From NCBI GenBank assembly GCA_031423615.1, contig JANPFV010000082.1, positions 9,771 through 73,770 on the forward strand: a stretch of DNA of 64,000 nt. The letters are read 5' to 3'. The position numbers and the translations under genes were made by a program. This stretch comes from JADLGJ01 sp031423615. Lineage in GTDB: Bacteria; Omnitrophota; Gorgyraeia; Zapsychrales; JANLHA01. Position 1 is the stretch's first letter. Every line of letters starts with the position of its first letter. Positions 50,904 to 57,219 of the stretch are shown piece after piece. The notes beneath the pieces are model-generated. The model worked only from the letters and a program-made list of their open reading frames with translations, searched no databases and was not told where the DNA came from.

Positions 50904-51871
50904 AGGTTTACTTTTGAGCTTAAATGCACAGCCTCTCCGGAATGTTTTTTGACCACTTCGCCCGAATCTTTGCGCAAAAGCAAACTCCCGTCGAAAGCCA
51001 GATCAAAAGCCAAGCCCTCGATCTCTCCCAGCGGTTCTACAAATTTAACTCTTTGTCCCAGTGTCCACGATAAATCTTTCCACCGGCCGCTGACCGAAGA
51101 GAAGCCTTTCTTTTCAAAAATCTCCAGCCAGGTTTCAAAAGAACGGAGGATTTCCTGCAAAATACTGAGTCGCGAAAAATCCTTTTGGCCTTGAATTTTT
51201 AAAGATGTCGCCTCAACCGGTAATTGCGATATCAAGGTGTTGACATTGATGCCAAACCCGACGACGACAAAACGGACGCGGTCCATTTCTGCATTCAATT
51301 CGGTAAGAATGCCCGCAACTTTTTTCCCGGAAATTAAAATATCATTAGGCCATTTGATACGGGCCTCTAATCCGGATACGGTACGGATAGCTTCACAAAT
51401 GGCGACTGCCGACACCAGGGTCAATTGCGCCACTTCATTCAGCGGGGTCAGCGGTCTTAAAAGCAACGAAGCGTAAATTCCTTTGCCGGGCGGGGAAACC
51501 CATTCCCGGCCCAAACGGCCCCGGCCTTTGGTTTGCGATTCCGCACAAACTACCGTTCCCTCTTTGGCCCCGGCAATTCCCAGCCGGACCGCTTCATCCA
51601 TGGTAGAAGACATCGTTTCTTTATAAATAATATTGTGACCGAGGATTTTCGTGCCCAAATTGAATTTGATTTCCCAGGGAAGCAATTTGTCGGGAGAAGT
51701 GCGAATACGGTATCCCCGACGGGAAATGGCCTCGATGTCATATCCTTGACGGCGGAAATCTTCAATATATTTCCAAATGCCTGCGCGACTGATCTTTAAA
51801 GCGCGGCTGATTTCTTCCCCGGAAAGATAACCCGGACAATTCTTTAAAGAATGAATGATCTGTTCTTGCAT
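50900..51871 (-). CDS. birA: Biotin-protein ligase and biotin operon repressor BirA
   Basis: BirA makes biotinyl-AMP, attaches biotin to the AccB carrier and, in the bifunctional class, represses the bio operon. The 323-residue protein has an N-terminal winged helix (1-60, 'YLSGEEISRALKISRAGIWK', 'RQGYDIEAISRRGYRIR'), the ligase core 'ESQTKGRGRLGREWVSPPGK', 'EARIKWPNDILISGKKVAGI', 'GFGINVN', and a C-terminal SH3-like domain. The presence of the helix-turn-helix together with the operator at 53061-53091 indicates the regulatory form. Confidence 0.95.
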   Translation of the reverse strand: MQEQIIHSLKNCPGYLSGEEISRALKISRAGIWKYIEDFRRQGYDIEAISRRGYRIRTSPDKLLPWEIKFNLGTKILGHNIIYKETMSSTMDEAVRLGIAGAKEGTVVCAESQTKGRGRLGREWVSPPGKGIYASLLLRPLTPLNEVAQLTLVSAVAICEAIRTVSGLEARIKWPNDILISGKKVAGILTELNAEMDRVRFVVVGFGINVNTLISQLPVEATSLKIQGQKDFSRLSILQEILRSFETWLEIFEKKGFSSVSGRWKDLSWTLGQRVKFVEPLGEIEGLAFDLAFDGSLLLRKDSGEVVKKHSGEAVHLSSKVNL

Positions 51872-51878
51872 AGCGATT

Positions 51879-53018
51879 TTATTTTCTCAACTCACGTACA
51901 GCTTGAGGCAATTTTTCAATTAAATAATCTATCTGTGTTTTTGTAGTCGTGCGGCCCAGAGAAATACGTAAAGCTCCTCGTGCCCATTCATCTGACAAAC
52001 CGATCGCTTTTAAAACATGGGAGGGCTCCATAGCGCCGGCCTTGCAGGCCGATCCCATAGACGCGGCCATACCGGCCATATCCAAACTCAACAAAAGCGC
52101 TTCTCCTTTAATTTTTTCAAAAGAAAAATGCACATTATTCGGTAAACGATTGGTCCGGTGTCCATTCAACCGGCTTCCCTCTACCCGCTGTAAAATCTGA
52201 TCAATCAAAAAATCTCTTAACGCGCGCTGGGATGATGATTCCGCCGACATTTTGTCCTGACAAATCTGGACGGCTTTCGCTAAACCCACCGCTCCGGCGA
52301 CATTCTGCGTTGAAGCGCGACGGCCATTTTCCTGATGACCTCCTAAAAATTGACTGGCCAGTTTGATTCCCTTTCTTAAATACAAAGCGCCGATGCCTTT
52401 GGGACCATAAAATTTATGCGCCGACAGAGACATCATGTCCACCTTCATATTTTCAACATTCAACGGCAAGTGCCCCACAGTTTGTACGGCGTCGACATGA
52501 AAAAGAATATTTTTCTCGCGGGTGATTCTGCCGATTTCAGCAACCGGCTCAATGGTCCCGATTTCATTACTGGCGTGCATAATGGAAACCAAAATAGTTT
52601 TATCCGTCATTTCCTTATGCAAGGCGTCAAGCGAAACACAGCCTTTTTCATCCACGTCGATATAGGTGACGCGAAAGCCTTCCTTCTCTATATATTGGGC
52701 GGTTTCAAGAACCGAGGGATGCTCTATGCGCGATACAATAATATGGTTGCCTGCTGGATTAAATCGCCGCGCTGTTCCGAGGAGGGCCAAATTATTTGCT
52801 TCTGTGCCGCCGGAGGTAAAAATGATTTCCTCCCGCTCGGCCCCCAAGAATTTTGCCAGGATATCGCGACTGTCTTCCAGCGCCTTTTGGGCTTCCAGAC
52901 CAAAGCTGTGCGGGGAGGAAGCATTACCAAATTTTTGTGTAAAATATGGCATCATAGCGTGGCAGACCTGCGGGTCAGCGGGTGTCGTCGAGGCAAAATC
53001 AAAATAAATCTTTTCCAT
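51879..53018 (-). CDS. Cysteine desulfurase (NifS/IscS type)
   Basis: This PLP enzyme takes sulfur from cysteine. The 379-residue protein has 'IYFDFASTTPADPQV', 'IIFTSGGTEANNLALLG', 'VSIMHASNEIGTIEPV', 'FHVDAVQTVGHLPL', PLP-lysine in 'SLSAHKFYGPKG', and the catalytic cysteine in 'GSACKAGAMEPSHVLKAIG'. It is the first gene of the biotin operon, behind the BirA-type operator. Sulfur could go to an Fe-S cluster for BioB (not seen in this window) or to MnmA further down. The ATG at 53018 has a GGAGAGC site. Confidence 0.94.
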   Translation of the reverse strand: MEKIYFDFASTTPADPQVCHAMMPYFTQKFGNASSPHSFGLEAQKALEDSRDILAKFLGAEREEIIFTSGGTEANNLALLGTARRFNPAGNHIIVSRIEHPSVLETAQYIEKEGFRVTYIDVDEKGCVSLDALHKEMTDKTILVSIMHASNEIGTIEPVAEIGRITREKNILFHVDAVQTVGHLPLNVENMKVDMMSLSAHKFYGPKGIGALYLRKGIKLASQFLGGHQENGRRASTQNVAGAVGLAKAVQICQDKMSAESSSQRALRDFLIDQILQRVEGSRLNGHRTNRLPNNVHFSFEKIKGEALLLSLDMAGMAASMGSACKAGAMEPSHVLKAIGLSDEWARGALRISLGRTTTKTQIDYLIEKLPQAVRELRK

Positions 53019-53038
53019 AGCTCTCCAAATTGAAGGGT

Positions 53039-53067
53039 ATATTACTATTCCTCCCAGCCATTGTCAA
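53039..53067 (-). promoter_or_regulatory. Promoter of the nifS-birA-bio operon
   Basis: On the minus strand TTGACA (53062-53067), a 17-bp spacer and TAATAT (53039-53044) lie about 20-50 bp before the cysteine desulfurase gene. The -35 box is part of the right half of the BirA-type operator. Confidence 0.8.
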
Positions 53068-53091
53068 CCATACATTCTTGGCGGTTTACAA
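53061..53091 (-). promoter_or_regulatory. BirA-type operator
   Basis: On the minus strand TTGTAAACC-N13-GGTTGACAA. The half-sites match the known BirA operator (TTGTAAACC and GGTTTACAA), one of them with one change. The E. coli spacer is 16; here it is 13. It overlaps the -35 box, which fits repression by biotin-loaded BirA encoded two genes downstream. Confidence 0.82.
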
Positions 53092-53141
53092 ATAGTTTCG
53101 GACGTTACCATAAAGATGTTGTGCCGTCCTTCATACGACGT

Positions 53142-53176
53142 CATCAACGCCACAGCCAAACGGCTGTGAGGCGTTG
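53142..53176. repeat. 35-bp hairpin repeat, copy 1
   Basis: CATCAACGCCACAGCC-AAAC-GGCTGTGAGGCGTTG forms a bulged hairpin. An identical copy lies 55 bp further on. Both are in the gap between the biotin operon promoter and tRNA-Ala. Confidence 0.8.
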
Positions 53177-53196
53177 CGCCGTCGCAAAAACTCCGC

Positions 53197-53231
53197 CATC
53201 AACGCCACAGCCAAACGGCTGTGAGGCGTTG
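53197..53231. repeat. 35-bp hairpin repeat, copy 2
   Basis: This copy is identical to copy 1. Its last three bases (TTG) form the first half of the -35 box of the tRNA-Ala promoter (TTGACA, 53229-53234). Confidence 0.8.
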
Positions 53232-53257
53232 ACAAATAAAAATCCCAATGCTATATT
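53229..53257 (+). promoter_or_regulatory. Promoter of the tRNA-Ala gene
   Basis: TTGACA (53229-53234), a 17-bp spacer and TATATT (53252-53257), about 13 bp before the tRNA. Confidence 0.8.
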
Positions 53258-53269
53258 GGGAAATCTTTT

Positions 53270-53342
<73 letters not shown>

Positions 53343-53412
53343 CTTGTTTCTCTAAGTAGAGCGTCCCGCTTAACACGCGGGAAGAACACGATTTCGACTT
53401 TCGTCAGCTTTA
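53343..53412 (+). pseudogene. tRNA-derived tandem repeat, unit 1
   Basis: This 70-bp unit retains GTAGAGCG (D-arm end), an anticodon-like arm CCCGC-TTAACAC-GCGGG (would-be AAC), and a T-arm/acceptor end resembling tRNA-Ala (CACGATTTCGACTTTCGTC then AGCTTTA). No 5' acceptor strand or full D arm is present, so it should not be a functional tRNA. Confidence 0.6.
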
Positions 53413-53484
53413 CTTGTTTCTCTAAGTAGAGCGTCCCGCTTAACACGCGGGAAGAACACGTTCTCGACTTTCGTCAGCTCCACC
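53413..53484 (+). pseudogene. tRNA-derived tandem repeat, unit 2
   Basis: This second copy of the same 70-bp unit differs at only a few positions and ends CAGCTCC-A-CCA, so the tRNA-Ala 3' end and an encoded CCA are found here rather than in the intact gene. A terminator follows at 53490. Confidence 0.6.
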
Positions 53485-53489
53485 AAGTT

Positions 53490-53510
53490 TTTTGTCGAAG
53501 ACAAAATTTC
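53490..53510 (+). terminator. Terminator after the tRNA-Ala region
   Basis: The 7-bp stem TTTTGTC-GAA-GACAAAA is followed by TTTCT on the plus strand. Confidence 0.55.
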
Positions 53511-53541
53511 TCCGAAGGGTCGCTGGTTTAGAATTTTTATT

Positions 53542-53625
53542 GCTGGAGTGGCGGAACTGGTATACGCGCTAGTCTCAAAAACTAGTCACTTCACGGTGGT
53601 GAGGGTTCGATTCCCTCCTCCAGCA
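53542..53625 (+). tRNA. tRNA-Leu (anticodon CAA)
   Basis: The acceptor stem is GCTGGAG/CTCCAGC, with anticodon arm CTAGT-CTCAAAA-ACTAG (CAA), a long variable arm typical of Leu, and T arm GAGGG-TTCGATT-CCCTC. Discriminator A; no encoded CCA. Its last 14 bp are the left attachment repeat of the mobile element. Confidence 0.95.
53612..53625. repeat. Attachment repeat, left copy
   Basis: TCCCTCCTCCAGCA at the 3' end of tRNA-Leu. The integrase gene starts its 3' end 33 bp away, the classical arrangement. Confidence 0.85.
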
Positions 53626-53657
53626 TTTATTTATCTGCTTTACCCGTCGGTATTTCA

Positions 53658-54743
53658 TTACTTACTTCCCTTCTCTGGCACACGTTTTGGCACAAAACCC
53701 AAGTCTATTGTTGTTACTTTCAGCCCTTGTTTGACCGCTTCCTTTGAGCTGTGGGCATAATGTTCAAGGATCGTCCGGGTGTCCTTATGGCCCGTTATAG
53801 ACTTAATAACCTCCGTGTTCCCTGTCTGGTCAAGAAGGTTAGTAACAACCCGGTGGCGAAAAATATGCGGGGAGATCGGCTTCGTGATACCACATCTTTT
53901 AGCGGCCCATTTTACGCGCTCGTAAATTTTATTTCTGCCCTGCAAATTGCCTCTCCTGCTTGGAAAAACAAGACCTTTGGGATGATACAGTTTTCGTTTT
54001 CTTAACTGGTGAAAGTGTTCCGCTAAGATCATGACATCCTGCTCTTGAAGATCGTGGGCACGTTCCACACCCGTTTTGGTTTCGCGGATATAGATTTTAT
54101 TTGCCTCTAAATCGACGTCGCTGACTCGCAAATGCCTCAACTCGTCTCTGCGCCATCCCCACGTTGCCATCAAATAGACCCAAGGGAAAGTGATGATGTC
54201 GTTCTTCTGAAACCACAAAAGGATATTCTTAACCTCAACATCTGTGGGAATCTGTACGACCTTCTTCACTTCTTTTAAATATCGTATGTTCTGGATAGGA
54301 GACTGATCAAAAATTTTGTCCTTAACAGCTTGGCAGAAAATTATCCTTAAATTACGAAGGTCACAGTTGATGCCGGCGGCGGAACGAGGCTTAGGCTTCG
54401 TCGTTTCTTGAGCATGGATATAATCACGGATCAAATTCTCGGTTATATCCTTTAAAGATATATCTCCGCAACTGGCTAGAAATCTGCTGAAACTGAGGGC
54501 TGTAAATTCACAGCGGATCTTCGTCGAAGGAGTCTTGTATCTCTTTTCAATGAACATAGCGGCAAAATCTGAAAACTTCAGGTCTTTCCGGGGCGGTTGT
54601 GTCCCCTCAACCTCACGACGTGTCGCCTCCTTGCGGGCGGCGGCTTGCGTATATTTATCAAAAGGTAATGGGTCATAATACCTAACGCCCTTAACACGCC
54701 ACCAGATTTGCCAGTATCCTTTTCTTTTACGAACTCCGGCCAT
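53658..54743 (-). CDS. int: Tyrosine recombinase/integrase
   Basis: The integrase catalyses site-specific integration at tRNA-Leu. The 361-residue protein has an N-terminal arm-binding part ('AGVRKRKGYWQIWWRVKGVR'), a SAM-like core-binding domain (about 60-155), and the catalytic domain with Arg in 'ATWGWRRDELRHLRVSDV', H-x-x-R in 'HIFRHRVVTNLLDQTG', 'IKSITGHKDTRTILEHYAH' with the nucleophile tyrosine. It ends 'FVPKRVPEKGSK'. The ATG at 54743 follows a GAGGAGAG site and overlaps the excisionase gene by 17 bp; an in-frame extension to 54785 is not needed. Confidence 0.93.
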   Translation of the reverse strand: MAGVRKRKGYWQIWWRVKGVRYYDPLPFDKYTQAAARKEATRREVEGTQPPRKDLKFSDFAAMFIEKRYKTPSTKIRCEFTALSFSRFLASCGDISLKDITENLIRDYIHAQETTKPKPRSAAGINCDLRNLRIIFCQAVKDKIFDQSPIQNIRYLKEVKKVVQIPTDVEVKNILLWFQKNDIITFPWVYLMATWGWRRDELRHLRVSDVDLEANKIYIRETKTGVERAHDLQEQDVMILAEHFHQLRKRKLYHPKGLVFPSRRGNLQGRNKIYERVKWAAKRCGITKPISPHIFRHRVVTNLLDQTGNTEVIKSITGHKDTRTILEHYAHSSKEAVKQGLKVTTIDLGFVPKRVPEKGSK

Positions 54744-54903
54744 CGCTCTCCTCAGAACAAGCCTTGAGGACTTGTTCAACATCAAAACGTCGGTGCTTCC
54801 CTATCCTAAGAGATTTAATTTTACCTTCCCGCACGTATCGCATTACACTTGACGCTGGAACTTTTAGAATCTTCGCGATCCCCTCAACATCTGTGATGTG
54901 CAT
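54727..54903 (-). CDS. xis: Excisionase-like MerR-type small DNA-binding protein
   Basis: The 58-residue protein reads MHITDVEGIAKILKVPASSV, then 'MRYVREGKIKSLRIGKHRRF' and 'DVEQVLKACSEESDGRSS'. It is a MerR/excisionase-type helix-turn-helix (HTH_17): 'VEGIAKILKVPASSVMRYVR' and 'IKSLRIGKHRRF' are the recognition helix and wing. An excellent GGAGG site lies 6 bp upstream of the ATG at 54903. It overlaps int by 17 bp, so it is coupled to it. It probably directs excision, as Xis does in lambda-like elements. Confidence 0.88.
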   Translation of the reverse strand: MHITDVEGIAKILKVPASSVMRYVREGKIKSLRIGKHRRFDVEQVLKACSEESDGRSS

Positions 54904-54942
54904 TGGCTTCCTCCATAGTTATTTGCTTGTCTCGGCCATTCT

Positions 54943-54963
54943 TTCTTGTCTAACAAGTAAGAA
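54943..54963. promoter_or_regulatory. 21-bp palindromic operator O1
   Basis: TTCTTGTCTAACAAGTAAGAA; inverted ends TTCTT/AAGAA and inner CTTGT-CTA-ACAAG. It overlaps the -10 box of the xis-int promoter. Confidence 0.7.
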
Positions 54964-54990
54964 TATATCCTAAAGCGTGGCGAATGTCAA
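54962..54990 (-). promoter_or_regulatory. Promoter of xis-int
   Basis: On the minus strand TTGACA (54985-54990), a 17-bp spacer and TATATT (54962-54967). Confidence 0.75.
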
Positions 54991-54996
54991 GCAACT

Positions 54997-55017
54997 TTCT
55001 TGACTAGAAGGTAAGAA
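54997..55017. promoter_or_regulatory. 21-bp palindromic operator O2
   Basis: TTCTTGACTAGAAGGTAAGAA, matching O1 at 16 of 21 positions with the same TTCTT/AAGAA ends. It overlaps the -35 box of the Xre regulator promoter. Confidence 0.7.
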
Positions 55018-55027
55018 ATGCTATGAT
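55000..55027 (+). promoter_or_regulatory. Promoter of the Xre regulator gene
   Basis: TTGACT (55000-55005), a 16-bp spacer and TATGAT (55022-55027). Only 6 bp separate the -10 box from the ATG at 55034, so the mRNA should be leaderless. Confidence 0.75.
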
Positions 55028-55033
55028 TGGGTT

Positions 55034-55399
55034 ATGCGAAAATCGGAATATCCAAAAGAGGCCAAGACTCTCGGCCAAAGAATAAGAAAGAAGAGGATGG
55101 ATTTAGGCTATACTCTGCTCGAAGTAGCAAAGGCGGCACAAATAAGTGAAGGTTATCTTTCGCGGATCGAAGCAGACAAACAGATTCCGAACAGCCTTGT
55201 TGCTACCCGTCTTGCAAAAAAACTCGAGGACGATGTCAATTTTTATTTAATGGCGTCATTAAAAACAGACTTATCGACCGATATATTAAAGGAGATACTC
55301 AAGCGAATGGAAAAGTCCCCCTCCACGCCTGAAAGTGAAGTGCTAAAAACTATATTGGAGCAATTTCTGCCAAAGAAAACTCCCAAAAAACTTAAATAA
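55034..55399 (+). CDS. Xre-family transcriptional regulator
   Basis: The 121-residue protein has a Cro/CI-type helix-turn-helix in its first 65 residues: 'LGQRIRKKRMDLGYTLLEVA', 'KAAQISEGYLSRIEADKQIP', 'NSLVATRLAKKLE'. The C-terminal 50 residues are helical with no known domain. It is divergent from xis-int, and the two matching operators in between suggest that it represses both its own gene and int/xis. The mRNA appears leaderless. Its stop is 5 bp from the convergent stop of the three-gene cassette. Confidence 0.88.
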   Translation: MRKSEYPKEAKTLGQRIRKKRMDLGYTLLEVAKAAQISEGYLSRIEADKQIPNSLVATRLAKKLEDDVNFYLMASLKTDLSTDILKEILKRMEKSPSTPESEVLKTILEQFLPKKTPKKLK

Positions 55400-55404
55400 A
55401 ACTA

Positions 55405-55782
55405 TCACCGCATAATACTTTTTTCTGCCAATTGTGCCGCAATCTTTAAACTTGCCACTTCATCAAATAAATCTTTACCGCTAATCCCTGCATGAGCTAA
55501 ATTTTTGCTGGTAGGGATATGATCTACGGCTAATCCCAACTTGAGAGGTTCTTCTACAACAAGCTCAGCAATCTTAAAGATTCTTCCCGGATTATTAGGA
55601 TCACGACGAGAAATTTCTAATTTGGCTCGTTCCGCCCAATCAACAGATAAATATTCCTCTTTTTTATTATCCCTAATCCGCAATAAATATGTCCCCTCTG
55701 TGCATTTCCCTGTGCGAGAGTCATAATTTACGCTAGACACTCTCCGATGGAGATGATTATCATTCGGTATTTTCTCTACCAT
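55405..55782 (-). CDS. Hypothetical protein, third gene of the cassette
   Basis: The 125-residue protein (MVEKIPNDNHLHRRVSSVNY from the ATG at 55782) is not recognised. It has 'GTYLLRIRDNKKEEYLSVDW', 'GRIFKIAELVVEEPLKLGLA' and 'VDHIPTSKNLAHAGISGKDL', with a His-rich start and a possible metal or nucleotide site around 'HIPTSKNLAHAGI'. No signal peptide or membrane segment. The ATG overlaps the stop of the preceding gene in TGATG form, so translation is coupled; an upstream in-frame ATG at 55800 is an alternative. The tight coupling to the next two genes suggests one joint function. Confidence 0.65.
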   Translation of the reverse strand: MVEKIPNDNHLHRRVSSVNYDSRTGKCTEGTYLLRIRDNKKEEYLSVDWAERAKLEISRRDPNNPGRIFKIAELVVEEPLKLGLAVDHIPTSKNLAHAGISGKDLFDEVASLKIAAQLAEKSIMR

Positions 55783-56276
55783 CAATATCGACCCGCCCAT
55801 TTCTTAAAAATGATCAATAACTCGGGCATAGAGCCAACCTTGCTACCCTCCCTGACACCCATTACGGATTCCAAATAAATATAGTGTTCTTCTTTAGCGG
55901 TAAACCAGACAAGGAACTCGCTGTTATTCTTATACCACTTCAAGAGAATGCCTCCATTAGGCTCAGGGGATACTGAAGGGAGCTTTAAAATTAAATTTTT
56001 ATCTTCAGCTACTTTAGAAATAAAATAGTGCGCCTTGGCGATTGCATCGACGGTAATTTTTGTAGCCCCATAAGAATCCCAATCCTCACCCAAATTATTT
56101 AAATCAAGGATCTTCGATATAATTTCATGGCGAATGCGAAGATCTATCGAATTGATTTGGGCTTTAAGAATCTGAATATCTAACTCAGAAATAACTGAAT
56201 GGGTTCTTCCCGTATTCGATATATCAATTTGATCATAACGCATACTCGGGAGATCGTAGCTGATTATACTTTCCAT
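55782..56276 (-). CDS. Hypothetical protein, second gene of the cassette
   Basis: The 164-residue protein has 'ELDIQILKAQINSIDLRIRH', 'LNNLGEDWDSYGATKITVDA', 'LPSVSPEPNGGILLKWYKNN' and 'LVWFTAKEEHYIYLESVMGV'. The 'GEDWDSYGA...D' and 'PSVSPEPNGGILLKWY' segments look conserved and recall small proteins found beside toxin-antitoxin-type or defence genes, but I cannot name a family. The start is one base after the stop of the TIGR04255-like gene, with a GGTGGGA site inside that gene's end; its own stop overlaps the third gene. Confidence 0.7.
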   Translation of the reverse strand: MESIISYDLPSMRYDQIDISNTGRTHSVISELDIQILKAQINSIDLRIRHEIISKILDLNNLGEDWDSYGATKITVDAIAKAHYFISKVAEDKNLILKLPSVSPEPNGGILLKWYKNNSEFLVWFTAKEEHYIYLESVMGVREGSKVGSMPELLIIFKKWAGRY

Positions 56277-56277
56277 A

Positions 56278-57012
56278 CTAGTCCCACCTTGGGTTGAAAT
56301 ATTGATCTATAAAGTCTTTTTTAAATACCGCAAAGAATAATTTCTTTTCAAACAAATGCGCCCCCTCGATCAAATCCATCAAACTATTATCCTGTAAATG
56401 TAAAGAGAACGCATCTATGTCGACCAAGGATCCAACACTTACTTTTTCATTCTCAACTTTTCGGGTATTATTGGACAGCATGATTGTTGCCTGAAAATTC
56501 TGATATTCTAAATTTATTCTAAAATCGACCTTTTCTTCAACAATTGGCATTCCATCCATCGACAAAACAATATTGACTTTGTCTAAAATATTGTAGTCAA
56601 AAGTGTTCAAATAACGAATCCCCAACCTCTGATACTGACTTACCACACCTGTGGATTTCAGCCGTTCAGCCATATCTCGGACTTTATCTTTTAACGACGC
56701 CCAGCCCATATAATTTTTCTGATTCACCAAAGAAATGACTCGTCCACCAATCTGCAAAATTAACTGGTCATTTGTTAATTGCTTTAATGGTAAATACCGA
56801 AGTTGTGGATCTTGGTCACGAATAGCAGAAGGAAACTGTGCAAGAGGAAGGTCGTTGCTTTTGGGATAATCCTTACCAAATTCTAAAAATAGCTTATCAA
56901 CAACGGCTTGATGGGACAACTCGCTTTCAAAACGAATTTCTACTATAGCTTCCAGAATAGGAGCTGGATCGAGTTTTGTCGCCACCTTTGTTTTTTCTAA
57001 ATCGAATATCAT
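56278..57012 (-). CDS. TIGR04255-family-like protein, first gene of the cassette
   Basis: The 244-residue protein starts MIFDLEKTKVATKLDPAPIL and has 'EAIVEIRFESELSHQAVVDK', 'RYLPLKQLTNDQLILQIGGR', 'GWASLKDKVRDMAERLKSTG' and 'VSQYQRLGIRYLNTFDY'. 'LDPAPILEAIVEIRFE', 'RDQDPQL' and 'YQRLGIRYLN' match the TIGR04255 family, whose function is unknown and whose members often sit in variable genome regions. No membrane segment. The promoter at 57028-57056 is strong, and the mRNA leader is only about 10 nt. Confidence 0.8.
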   Translation of the reverse strand: MIFDLEKTKVATKLDPAPILEAIVEIRFESELSHQAVVDKLFLEFGKDYPKSNDLPLAQFPSAIRDQDPQLRYLPLKQLTNDQLILQIGGRVISLVNQKNYMGWASLKDKVRDMAERLKSTGVVSQYQRLGIRYLNTFDYNILDKVNIVLSMDGMPIVEEKVDFRINLEYQNFQATIMLSNNTRKVENEKVSVGSLVDIDAFSLHLQDNSLMDLIEGAHLFEKKLFFAVFKKDFIDQYFNPRWD

Positions 57013-57027
57013 AAATTTTATGTTTGA

Positions 57028-57056
57028 ATTATACCATTCTGCATATTGCTACACAA
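57028..57056 (-). promoter_or_regulatory. Promoter of the three-gene cassette
   Basis: On the minus strand a weak TTGTGT (57051-57056), a 17-bp spacer and a perfect extended -10 TGGTATAAT (TATAAT at 57028-57033). The leader is very short and lacks a clear ribosome site. Confidence 0.7.
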
Positions 57057-57112
57057 TCATACACTAGCTTTTGTTTTTTACAAAATGAAACCCGACGCAA
57101 CATTCTCTTTGA

Positions 57113-57189
57113 GTTGAATAAACGAACGTATTTGCAACAGGCGGGAAAGTGCTTATTATGTGCGGAGATTTTTATACCCTTTATTCAAC
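57113..57189. repeat. 10-bp inverted repeat downstream of the giant gene
   Basis: GTTGAATAAA (57113-57122) and TTTATTCAAC (57180-57189) are perfectly complementary with a 57-nt loop. It lies in the 207-bp gap between the giant gene's stop and the cassette promoter; the gap otherwise holds nothing clear. Confidence 0.5.
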
Positions 57190-57219
57190 ACGATATATTT
57201 TCATAAATGTCTTCTTAAA

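Noticed and set aside
53548..53760. 70-codon plus-strand frame starting in tRNA-Leu
   Set aside because: It begins within the tRNA and ends opposite the integrase gene; not a protein gene.
57024..57206. 60-codon plus-strand frame with two Cys pairs-like residues downstream of the giant gene
   Set aside because: No ribosome site, no full HNH or zinc pattern, and it overlaps the cassette promoter.
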